Shown here in pieces: positions 1 through 12,600 of a stretch of DNA of 64,000 nt. The stretch covers positions 281,285,426-281,349,425 of the forward strand of contig CP136063.1 in assembly GCA_032622095.1 (NCBI GenBank). Reading direction: 5' to 3'. The position numbers and the translations under genes are program-made. The notes below the pieces were generated by a model. It ran no database searches. It saw only the letters and a list, made by a program, of their open reading frames with translations, and had not been told where the DNA came from. Source of the stretch: Siphonodentalium dalli. Taxonomy: Eukaryota; Mollusca; Scaphopoda; Gadilida; Siphonodentaliidae. Each line of letters starts with the position of its first letter. The stretch's first letter is position 1.

Positions 1-190
1 CAAAAAATTTGCAAAGATTGTCCTCACAGGTAAATACAAACTCTTCATATGTGAATCTGGATTGTCCTCACAGGTAAATACGTACTCTTCATATGTGAAT
101 CTGGATTGTCCTCACAGGTAAATACGTACTCTTCATATGTGAATCTGGGTTGTCCTCACAGGTAAATATGAACTCTTCATATGTTGATTG
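1..190. repeat. 44-bp minisatellite, about four copies
   Basis: From position 16 a 44-bp unit repeats at 60, 104 and 148, with the last copy decayed near 190. Each unit contains CACAGGTAAAT, which looks like a 5' splice site (CAG|GTAAAT). The array lies in the intron upstream of the first visible USP24 exon. Nothing else is recognisable here. Confidence 0.9.
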
Positions 191-506
191 TTTCATGATT
201 AAAATGAATTAACATGGCTTGTTCAAAGTGCTGCAAGACGATTGCGGTGAAAATCATACAAAGTCTGTGAAACCTTTATTACAGAGAAAGACATGGAACA
301 ATAGAACAAACATTGATTTAGTCCCAGTTTCCTTGGACGTGTATCAGATAGTGATATTGGTAGGGCCAGATACAGGTTTACATCCAAGCCCCGCTCATAT
401 GCCGTTCTATAGTGGACTTCACCCAAGTCTAGTGACCAACTACACATCTGTTAATCATAGATTATGCATCTGCGAATATTAAATCTTTTCCTATGATTTG
501 TTTCAG
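191..506. other. Intron end upstream of first visible exon
   Basis: No feature is seen apart from the splice acceptor TTTCAG at 501-506. A short open frame at 219-482 has no recognisable similarity and does not connect in phase with the exon at 507. Confidence 0.6.
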
Positions 507-645
507 ATATGAGCGAGAGGAGGCCTTTTATGCATTAAATGTTACTGTTAAAAATGCAACTCTACAGGACTCCCTTGACCAGTTTGTGAAAGGAGAATTA
601 TTAGAAGGAGATAATGCATATTTCTGTGAAAAGTGCGGCGAAAAG
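507..645 (+). CDS. USP24: USP24-like exon w1 (zinc-ribbon part of USP domain)
   Basis: Acceptor TTTCAG, donor AAG|GTTGGT. The first base completes a codon from the previous exon; then 46 residues beginning YEREEAF and ending CEKCGEK. C40 and C43 are one CxxC pair of the USP finger zinc ribbon. The partner pair would be in an upstream exon. The exon ends in phase 0. Confidence 0.95.
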
Positions 646-3600
646 GTTGGTTAATTCTATAAAGCTTAGTTTTATATTCCCATTAATCCACCAATACTTT
701 CGACGAACCTCTCATTATTATCTTGAATCAAAGTGCCTGGGACACTGATTCAGGGATAGGTGATGATACAGCCACATTGTTATTAACAAACTGACAAGAT
801 TAGGTCCCTGCGAACTGTTTGAGGTTCAATTCGCTTCAAAACTTCCGCATTTATTCGATAGTATTCAAAAATCTTTGACCAGGATTGGGGTTGTAATGAA
901 CTATTGATTTGGTCCCGCAAAATGAGCATAGCAAACTCCACCAGTGATCGTAAATCACTAAATGCAGATGTACCTGCACACATTTTAAAACCGTCACTAA
1001 TATATATTTTTTAATCACATTAGCATTGTCTTTCCATAGTATTTGCTCGTGTGGGCTATGTTGGAAATATCCATGTAAATAATATATTAATTGTACTATA
1101 TGTCCACTACGTTTACTAACTATGTTCTAATTGTCCACCTATCATGACAACTCGGTCGGTAATCAATTTCAGGGTTCCAGATTCGGTCTGAATTCGGTTC
1201 GATCTAAAACCTAAGATTCGCAGACCCTAGACAAGATCGTCTGATTGTTCTAATGGTCTAACAATCGCACTTCCCAACCAATTTTGTATCCTCTCAGTCA
1301 TTACATAAGATTCGTGTAATTTGCCATTTTTTATGAGATATATTGTATTATTACATGATCCTACCCTTATTCCATTCAATAAACCCATTCTATAAATTGT
1401 GATATTAAACGTTCGTTTAATAACAGGAAATAGTGCCACTTGACCTTTGACTTCTGGTTTGTGGTCTTTTACATTCTGTATGCTACGTCTGAAAATCTAT
1501 GTCTTCCAATATTTTTTCCAACAACCTAAGGAATGAAGAGTTTGAAAAGTTATTTAATTAAATATACACCATTAAATAAGCCAAAGAGTCTTTATTTATC
1601 TGGGACTATTTCTTTACGCGGAAAAACAACGCAGAGTTAAGTGAAACGTCATCCCATGCCTTATAGAAGCCGATGTTAGTTTCGCATCCTATTTGTTGAT
1701 TTAAGTATGTTTTGTCGAGGTTCTGGATCATGTAATAAATAGAATCTACAACTCGTCCCCAGTTTATAGCGGAATTAACAAAACTCGTCCAGTAAATTAG
1801 ATCTGAACCTCGCCAAAGGCTCGGTCCATACCTAATTTACTGGACTTGTTTTCTAAATTCTGCTATAAACTGGGGACTTATATATCCTCTATTTAAAATT
1901 ACCACGGTAAGAAATATAATTACAGTTATGCCGTATTCAGTCAACGTCTGTGGATCACTTTTGGACCACTGGTGGCTCAGTTGGTAAGATGCATGGCACA
2001 TTGAGCCAACATAAGCTGTCCAGTAATGGTGAAGCTGGTTAAAATCCCGATCATTCCAGATTTTTACTCCACACACATGGAAGGTACAAACCTGATTCAT
2101 GTATCTGGGTAGTTAACCCTTGATGATAAAAAAAAAAAAAAAAATTGTAAAAGAATGAAAGAAAAAATGATAAAATTGTTAGAGAATATAAGAAAAAATT
2201 ATAAAAAATGATATATTTTTTTAAAGAATGTAAGAAAAAATGATAGAAAAAATGATACAAATTGTTAAAGAATGTAAGGAAAATTGATAAAAAAAAAGAT
2301 AAAACATTGTTAGGCCAATGCATTCTCTTATATATGTGAGGCGACCTATGTCGACTCGCATATATAAGAGAATGCATTGGCACAGGGGCTTTAATGTTGT
2401 GACAGCGCAGATCCTGTCTGGGGAGTCTCACATATATAAGAGAATGCTCTGCCTTACAAGGCCAAGGTAAATATTGTTAGGCCAATGTATTCTCTTCCCT
2501 ACGGGAGACTTGCATATATGTGAGAATGCATTGGCACAGGGTTTTTGGAATATTTCAGGAAGCTCCAGTTATGGAAGGGTTAAGTTTGTCAGTTGCTTTT
2601 CAGGGGTTGGTGTTTTATACATGTGCTGGATTGATTTCCTGTGAAATTTACCCTCTGTTTGGTCTTTCCTCCACTCGTAAAACTAACATCATGTTATGGC
2701 CTAGTTGCTGAAACAATGATAAGCCTGAATAAACTTTACCAAACAGTGGATTAGTCCTTTATCTATCTAGGTGCTCCACTAACCAGTTTAGTCATTTTAT
2801 TTCTTTTACTTTGTAAATTAATTCAATCAATTATTTTGTTTGCTCTTTTTTAGTCCCCCGAAAAATTAATTTTCGGGGGACTATAGAAACGGGGTCCGTC
2901 CGTCCGTTGCACCGTCCGTCCATTCGTCCGTCCGTCACACTTTTGAGTACCTTCATGGTGTAATCATTTCATCCCAGAGATTTGAAACTTCAGAATATTG
3001 TTGCCCATATATTGAAGATGTGCAAAATGTATATAGATGACGGGAAAAATTATTTTTTGACAGAGTTATTAACCCTTTTCGACTTAGAAAATTTCAACAT
3101 TGTTTTAAATTTTCTGTATGAGGGTACCTTCATGGTGTAATCAACTCCTCCTACAGTTTTGATTGTAGATATTTGAAACTTCAGAGTATTGTTACCCACA
3201 TATTGGAGATGTGCAACATGTATATAGACGACGGAAAAATTATTTTTTTACGGAGTTATTAACCCTTTTTGAAAATTTCAACATTTAAAAAAATTTCTTT
3301 AACAAAGCGGCATCGACTTGCCACGTTTTCGGGGGACACTGTGGTCAGCTGACCTTTTATTTTTATTTTGTTTGCTCTGTTTCGTTTTTTTTATTTTTTT
3401 TACTTTGTAAATTTTATTTCTTTTACTTTGTAAATTAATTCAATCAATTATTGTGTTTGCTCTTGTTACTTTTGTTTCTCATCATTTTTATGTTACATTT
3501 GTGTTTAGATAGGAGCCCCAAGAACTTGTCCCCAATCTTGTTGCTATATATATTTAAGAGCAATAAAATATTTTAAACTAAACTCCTTTATGATTGCTCA

Positions 3601-6600
3601 TCTTCATCTAGTATTGATTGCTCACATTCTTATTATTTCAGAGGAACACGATAAAGCGGTTGTGCGTTAAGAGCCTACCATCCTTGCTTTGCATTCAGCT
3701 GAAGAGGTTTGGTTATGATTGGGAGGCTAACAGAGCTCTAAAATTTGATGATCATTTCAAGGTAAGCATTATGAATCTTTGATGTGGAGCTGCAATAATA
3801 ATATAACTTCTTTTATAATTTCTGTGCAGCCATCTTGGATTTCAAATTTTGAATCCCATCAGCATACCCTGCTACCCGCATTTATTGGAGAAATGTTTTT
3901 GAAAAATTACAGGCATGTTTAGGATCTCTTCCAGATTGGAGCTATCGAATTTGAACTATTTTCGATGAAAAACATGGCTGCCGCCAGCCATCTTAGATTT
4001 ACTCTTTGCAAGACTAAATACTTCAGCACACCCTATATCCAATATTTTTCATCCAATTGATCCCAAACTTCATATGACTCTTCGGGTGGACATCTGGTAT
4101 TTAAACTTTCTGCATTCCTTATTGCCCCATTGACTGAAATGTAACACTATCCCCTATCCAAGTTGAGCTACAGTGTTAGTTTCCTCTCATTTAGTTTCCA
4201 TGGATATTAGACATGGAGCCATATACTGCTGAGGGAATGAGTCGGAGGGAAGCCGAGAGTACGAACAGCTCAAACAGCGACAGTGATTCAGGGGAGATAA
4301 ATCTTAATGACAGCTTTAGTAAGCAGACGTTAGCAATGAGCCTCCAGCATCAGAGTAAACAGATCAACTATGAGCTGGTCGGAGTGGTCGTCCACAGTGG
4401 TCAAGCCAACGCCGGCCACTACTACTCATATATAAAAGATCGAAGGTGCGTTGTAGCTTTGAAATATCTTGATATCTATAAATTTTTGAGGAGTTTGTGA
4501 AATGCAGATGGCTTGTTTTAAGCTTTGTTTTTTTTAACATATTGGTATATAACAAAATCTGTGGTAAAGATTTACAAGTCACTCGTCCGTCCTGAAACAT
4601 GAATAAACATCCTTGATTCCGAGAATGTCATTGGTTTTATTTGTCTACAAATAAGGTAATTGACGGACGACTCGCAAAATAATACGAAAACTTTTTGTCG
4701 CTTGAAAAGGCTTTACCCCTTTAAATATACGCCCACGCTGTTTACACAAGTCAGAAATCACTGGCAATAATTCGACACGCTTGCTTTCATGCTCTGTTCA
4801 ATCAGTATGTTTGGACGTGTTCGCTATTCATTGGCTAACTGACATTCCGTTGTCAACTTTGTTGGCTAAGATAGGTCAATTCGTCATTTATGGATTTGCT
4901 TTGAATGAGACAGGACTTAATTTTGATGGTCCAACCCTATGGAACAGCTTAGAAGACAATGTGACATCGCACCAAAGCAGACACTCACATAGAAATGTAT
5001 AGCGGAAATCATAAGTGTGTATTCTGATAATGTCAAATGCCAACATAAACGATGCCGCGACTGCCCCTAACATAAAGGATGCCGCGACTGGCAATTCTTG
5101 TTGTATATTTTTTTTAAGGAATTCTAGAAATTGATTGATTATAATCATTTTATGAATTAAAATCCTATAATTTACAGTCTATGCAATTTCTTGTTCAGTA
5201 AAGCCAGTTTACCTTACTTGTATTTGTCAAAACTGACAAAAATATTTTCGTAATACTTCTGTGATATTTTCATATATCTTAGAGCTGATGACAGTTTCGG
5301 TTCTTAGTCATTGCTGAAGATAGTATATTAAACACCATCGCAGCGGATTTACATCATGCAGACAATAAACTAGTAACTACATACATCATAATTTTGTGGC
5401 GACCTGGAATATTAGTATTTATTATACAAGCATTTCAACAATGTCTATGTTACCATGATTTGTCGCTTGCCATTGCGAGCAATGATCTTGATAGCTGTTG
5501 GCCGAATGTAAATACCTGAAAAGGCGTAATTGTCTATATGGCCGTTCATATTATATGTAAACTCAGCAACATAGCCCTCTTGTATTTCCTATATGGACTG
5601 TGGTTTAGATTAAACTTGGCAGTCAATCTATTTTTCGCTCAGTTTTAAATATAAGCACCGATTGGTGTGCGAAAAATAGTACTGCGCGAATTTAAATACG
5701 TGTAAGGTATCTTCAACAGAAACTTTAATTTTTAACTGAGGATGGATGAAAGATGTTTTGCAATTGAAAATTCGTAGAGGACCGTTTGGATGATTAGGAA
5801 CATGTCTGAGAACATAGTATTTTTAATTGTCTGTTCTTAGATATATTTTTAGAATTGTATAAGTGCTATTTCATTGCAGAGGTACAGTGCTGACAAATGC
5901 AAACAAAGGGAAATGGTTTAAATTCAATGACACGGTTGTTGAAGAGTTTGAAATGAATGACACTACATTGGAGGCGGAGTGCTTTGGTGGCTTATACAAA
6001 GCCAAGGTTTATGAAAGTCAAAACACATGTGAGTTCCAAACAGCTTCAAACAATGCCTCATATCTACCAAGCTTGAGAATAAGGTGCCTGTCATTTGCAG
6101 AATGAGGTCCTCAGAGGGTGAATTTAGTAACACTATCCCACACAGCAGGCTAGCATCACCAAATTCACCCTCTGAGGACCTCATTCTGCATGGCCTCATC
6201 TGCTATGGGAGATATAGCCTCAGATTGAAGTTCCCAGCTGGTGAATATTGTGATGTACATCCATTGGGAACCTCGATTATGCAATGTACTGTCTGCCAAT
6301 TTTGGGATATAGAGAAACTAAACTAAAAAAGAAATAGAAACTATGTGAAGAAGTTTCTATTGAAATTTGTTAATAAAGAAACTTTCCAGAGAAGATGAGG
6401 CCTAAGCAGAATGAGGTCCCCAGAGGGTGAATTTAGTGATGCTAGCTCATCTGGGGACCTCATTCTGCAAATGACAGGCATACTAAACTCAGGCTTTGAT
6501 ATCTCCTGGTATATGGTGATGTCTTGATTTTATACACAATGTAATTAAATCCACAAGGCCTTTTTGCACTCCAAATTACACCTAATAATATACGCTTTTG

Positions 6601-9600
6601 AATTTTCCCCGGTATTGAAATAGGTTGATAAGTACTTGAACTACCTTTCTATGTTCATTATATGTCCCAGAAAGACCCATTGAAGTCATACAAAATTAAA
6701 CTATTAACACAATGTTTGTGTCCCAAACAACAGCCATGTGCTCGGCATGGAACAGAAAAGAGCGTTCCGTGTTAGTCCATTCCTGATATGGTAGAAATAA
6801 ACAGCGTTTGTTTCACTTCTGTGCGAAAATTTGAAAACAGCTGGATAATGGCTTTGACCATGGCAAGTATTTTTCAGAGTATATGAAGCCGGTATATCAA
6901 TATTCCGTGTATTCATAAACCTATCTTATAGCTACTTCCAAATTACGTATGCTCGAATGAGCTATATCCACTTAAGACTTGGCTCTCTCTTAGAGCAGAT
7001 AAACAAAATGGTATATTTCCCAGGAAATATTTTTTTTCAACGTGATTAGGGAGACAGATATTAGATTTACTAAATATGCAATGTACCATATGATGTCCAT
7101 CACATTTACCCTTTAACCCTTTCATGACTGGAGCTTCCTGAAATTTTGCGAAAAAACCCTGTGCCAATGTATTCTCTTATATATTCGAGTCTCCCATAGG
7201 AGCCTCACATATATAAGAGAATGCATTGGCCTAACAATATTTACCTTGACCGTGTAAGCCTGTGCATTCTTTTATATACGTGAGGCTCTCTATGGGAGAC
7301 TCACATATATAAGAGAATGCACTGGCACAGGATCATAATGTTGCACAAGTGCAGCTCCCATCATGAAAGGGTTAAGAATAATTTCAAATCCACAGATTTG
7401 TAACAAAGTTGTGTAGATATTGTCTGTTAGTCATGAAGACATTAAAACTTTATCCATAAATTCTATCTAATCTCTGTTTCTAAATGAGCACTCACCATAA
7501 AACTTTATTAAACAATGTTGATAATTACATGCAATATCCATTAATTGCTCTATAGAAAACAATGGTTGTGTGAAATGTGCTTTATATAAATAGAAATGAG
7601 GAGTTGGTGCATCTTGTGACTTTACTATGAATGATTCTGTCACATGAATTGTGTGAAATGTGCTTTATATAAATAGAAATGAGGAGTTGGTGCATCTTGT
7701 GACTTTACTATGAATGATTCTGTCACATGAATTGTGTGAAATGTGCTTTATATAAATAGAAATGAGGAGTTGGTGCATCTTGTGACTTTACTATGAATGA
7801 TTCTGTCAGATGAATTGTGTGAAATGTGCTTTATATAAATAGAAATGAGGAGTTGGTGCATCTTGTGACTTTACTATGAATGATTCTGTCAGATGAATTG
7901 TGTGAAATGTGCTTTATATAAATAGAAATGAGGAGTTGGTGCATCTTGTGACTTTACTATGAATGATTCTGTCACATGAATTGTGTGAAATGTGCTTTAT
8001 ATAAATAGAAATGAGGAGTTGGTGCATCTTGTGACTTTACTATGAATGATTCTGTCAGATGAATTGTGTGAAATGTGCTTTATATAAATAGAAATGAGGA
8101 GTTGGTGCATCTTGTGACTTTACTATGAATGATTCTGTCAGATGAATTGTGTGAAATGTGCTTTATATAAATAGAAATGAGGAGTTGGTGCATCTTGTGA
8201 CTTTACTATGAATGATTCTGTCACATGAATTGTGTGAAATGTGCTTTATATAAATAGAATGAGGAGTTGGTGCATCTTGTGACTTTACTATGAATGATTC
8301 TGTCACATGAATTGTGTGAAATGTGCTTTATATAAATAGAAATGAGGAGTTGGTGCATCTTGTGACTTTACTATGAATGATTCTGTCACATGAATTGTGT
8401 GAAATGTGCTTTATATAAATAGAAATGAGGAGTTGGTGCATCTTGTGACTTTACTATGAATGATTCTGTCACATGAATTGTGTGAAATGTGCTTTATATA
8501 AATAGAAATGAGGAGTTGGTGCATCTTGTGACTTTACTATGAATGATTCTGTCACATGAATTGTGTGAAATGTGCTTTATATAAATAGAAATGAGGAGTT
8601 GGTGCATCTTGTGACTTTACTATGAATGATTCTGTCACATGAATTGTGTGAAATGTGCTTCATATAAATAGAAATGAGGAGTTGGTGCATCTTGTGACTT
8701 TACTATGAATGATTCTGTCACATGAATTGTGTGAAATGTGCTTTATATAAATAGAAATGAGGAGTTGGTGCATCTTGTGACTTTACTATGAATGATTCTG
8801 TCACATGAATTGTGTGAAATGTGCTTTATATAAATAGAAATGAGGAGTTGGTGCATCTTGTGACTTTACTATGAATGATTCTGTCACATGAATTGTGTGA
8901 AATGTGCTTTATATAAATAGAAATGAGGAGTTGGTGCATCTTGTGACTTTACTATGAATGATTCTGTCACATGAATTGTGTGAAATGTGCTTTATATAAA
9001 TAGAAATGAGGAGTTGGTGCATCTTGTGACTTTACTATGAATGATTCTGTCACATGAATTGTGTGAAATGTGCTTTATATAAATAGAAATGAGGAGTTGG
9101 TGCATCTTGTGACTTTACTATGAATGATTCTGTCACATGAATTGTGTGAAATGTGCTTTATATAAATAGAAATGAGGAGTTGGTGCATCTTGTGACTTTA
9201 CTATGAATGATTCTGTCACATGAATTGTGTGAAATGTGCTTTATATAAATAGAAATGAGGAGTTGGTGCATCTTGTGACTTTACTATGAATGATTCTGTC
9301 ACATGAATTGTGTGAAATGTGCTTTATATAAATAGAAATGAGGAGTTGGTGCATCTTGTGACTTTACTATGAATGATTCTGTCAGATGAATTGTGTGAAA
9401 TGTGCTTTATATAAATAGAAATGAGGAGTTGGTGCATCTTGTGACTTTACTATGAATGATTCTGTCACATGAATTGTGTGAAATGTGCTTTATATAAATA
9501 GAAATGAGGAGTTGGTGCATCTTGTGACTTTACTATGAATGATTCTGTCACATGAATTGTGTGAAATGTGCTTTATATAAATAGAAATGAGGAGTTGGTG

Positions 9601-12600
9601 CATCTTGTGACTTTACTATGAATGATTCTGTCACATGAATTGTGTGAAATGTGCTTTATATAAATAGAAATGAGGAGTTGGTGCATCTTGTGACTTTACT
9701 ATGAATGATTCTGTCAGATGAATTGTGTGAAATGTGCTTTATATAAATAGAAATGAGGAGTTGGTGCATCTTGTGACTTTACTATGAATGATTCTGTCAC
9801 ATGAATTGTGTGAAATGTGCTTTATATAAATAGAAATGAGGAGTTGGTGCATCTTGTGACTTTACTATGAATGATTCTGTCAGATGAATTGTGTGAAATG
9901 TGCTTTATATGAATAGAAATGAGGAGTTGGTGCATCTTGTGACTTTACTATGAATGATTCTGTCACATGAATTGTGTGAAATGTGCTTTATATAAATAGA
10001 AATGAGGAGTTGGTGCATCTTGTGACTTTACTATGAATGATTCTGTCAGATGAATTGTGTGAAATGTGCTTTATATGAATAGAAATGAGGAGTTGGTGCA
10101 TCTTGTGACTTTACTATGAATGATTCTGTCACATGAATTGTGTGAAATGTGCTTTATATAAATAGAAATGAGGAGTTGGTGCATCTTGTGACTTTACTAT
10201 GAATGATTCTGTCAGATGAATTGTGTGAAATGTGCTTTATATAAATAGAAATGAGGAGTTGGTGCATCTTGTGACTTTACTATGAATGATTCTGTCACAT
10301 GAATTGTGTGAAATGTGCTTTATATAAATAGAAATGAGGAGTTGGTGCATCTTGTGACTTTACTATGAATGATTCTGTCACATGAATTGTGTGAAATGTG
10401 CTTTATATAAATAGAAATGAGGAGTTGGTGCATCTTGTGACTTTACTATGAATGATTCTGTCAGATGAATTGTGTGAAATGTGCTTTATATAAATAGAAA
10501 TGAGGAGTTGGTGCATCTTGTGACTTTACTATGAATGATTCTGTCAGATGAATTGTGTGAAATGTGCTTTATATAAATAGAAATGAGGAGTTGGTGCATC
10601 TTGTGACTTTACTATGAATGATTCTGTCACATGAATTGTGTGAAATGTGCTTTATATAAATAGAAATGAGGAGTTGGTGCATCTTGTGATTTACTATGAA
10701 TGATTCTGTCAGATGAATTGGGATTAGCTTACTGATCTAGACTGAATTTTCGATTGTTGATCTTTCTCCACATCGGGACTTTCATGCATTAATTATGTGT
10801 GTTTTAATCATATTTGGCGAACCAAATTGATACAGAAGTGTAATAAATAGATTAATCAATTAGGTCCGAGAATTACGTTCAATAATTCACTCGAGGCGAG
10901 AGACATTTGGGTAATGCGCACTCGTTTCTTACCGATTCTCTCGCCTCTCGTGAATTATTTAACCTGATTATCGGAATTTTTTTTCGCAAACCACCCTTAA
11001 TCTTAAATCCAGGCAAGTGTTGCAAATCTGGGTGACATTTAAATAAGACGGGGTATTTATTAGAAAAATACACAAGTTTGCATGCCTGGTGCAAGCCAGA
11101 AAACAGAGTGTCTGGCATTTTCAGAATGAGGTCCTCAGAGGGTGACTTCAGTAACGCTATCCAGGCTAGCATCACCAAATGCAACCTCTAGGAACCTCAT
11201 TCTGCTTAGATCTCAACTGCCATGGTAGACCTAGGATCAGATTGAAGTTCCCCAGTTGATTATCACCAATTAGTCACCTCGATTATGCATTTTAATTTCT
11301 GCAAATTATGGGATATAGAAACTGAACAGAAGGGAAAAAGTAACTAAAAACCATGTTAATATGAGATTATAAATACTTCCCAGAAGATGAGGCCTAAACA
11401 GAATGAAGTCCCAGAACCTGTGCAGGATAGCATCACTAAATTCACCCTCTGTGGACCTCATTCTGCAAATAGTCAGACATACTATTTCCAGGCTTTACCA
11501 GGTGACCCATCACATGTGAATTGTATTTGTAGCTAACACATACCCAGAGGAGAGATTAAGGTACTGGAATGGATATTTGTTGTTCTATGAGAAGATGGAA
11601 GAACCAAGAACTCCGTCGGCAAAGAAGAGCAAAATAATTATAAGAAAACCTTTCCCTGTTGGCGGGTAAGTCGTATAATTATGAGAAAACCTTTCCCTGT
11701 TGGCGGGTAAGTCGTATAATTATGAGAAAAACATTCTTTAACCCTTTACCCAACAAAACGGCCCTGTGCCAATGCATTCTCTTATATATGCGAGTCGACC
11801 ATAGGTCGCCTCGCATATATAAGAGAATGCATTGGCTTAACACATTAAAAATTATAAAATTGTTAAAGAATGTAAGAAAAAATGGTAAAAAAAGATTTTT
11901 TTTAGGCCAATGGTCGACTCGCATATATAAGAGAATGCATTGGCACAGGGCATAACTGTAACTATCACAATGTGGTCAAGGAGCCGGTTCCAATGATATC
12001 CATATTTGTATGGTTCTATTGAGACAGACCGAAGATATTTTAGGCTGTTGAAGCTTTATTTGGCCGGTTTGTTGGGTAAAGGGTTAATGCATGTACAGGT
12101 ATTCTTACAATGTGCCTCTTTTGACAGGATATTGTGATGTGGCCATAGTGACAGACATTTCAGATGTAGTCACAGAAACTTGAACTGATTTAATATGATA
12201 ATAAGTGTGTGCATTTGTGAACATTGATTATATGGAGCCACTTTAGCGCTGTCCGTTAAGTGACATGCCCACTGCCACCGAAACACAGTGAAATATTTAA
12301 AGTTGAGTGTAGTTATAAGAACTGCATGTTGATTTTGTTGCGTTCAATAGAGTATGGATGCAAGTTGGTCTGACATTTTTATGTGTGGAACGATTTCGCG
12401 TCAGACCAACTTGCACCATACTCTATGGAACGCAATCAAATCGACATCCATTTCCATAAGTGCAAACTTATCTGCAATAATTTCCGCATGAGTACAAATT
12501 CACCCTGAGCTGCAAAGATTGCTGTGTCCAGACAGTTGAGAATGACTCCCCCTAGTACTGTGTGCAGGTCGGTGTTAGGATGTTTTACGATATTTGCATT

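Noticed and set aside
219-482. Open frame just upstream of exon w1 as a further USP24 exon
   Set aside because: The sequence does not resemble the segment preceding YEREEAF in USP24 and would not join in the needed phase.
1969-2060. Functional tRNA gene
   Set aside because: Box spacing is too long and the stems do not pair well; a SINE head is more likely.
4890-5002. LINE C-terminal remnant ([12 protein letters not shown])
   Set aside because: Only one short motif is similar and no neighbouring reverse transcriptase segment is seen; chance cannot be excluded.
5863-6105. Longer exon w4 reading into the E1 MITE
   Set aside because: A strong GTGAGT donor at 6029 restores phase with exon w5. 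The extension is just intron and MITE sequence.
7566-10722. Regular 83-bp array as a CRISPR
   Set aside because: Whole units are nearly identical with no variable spacers, and the context is a eukaryotic intron.
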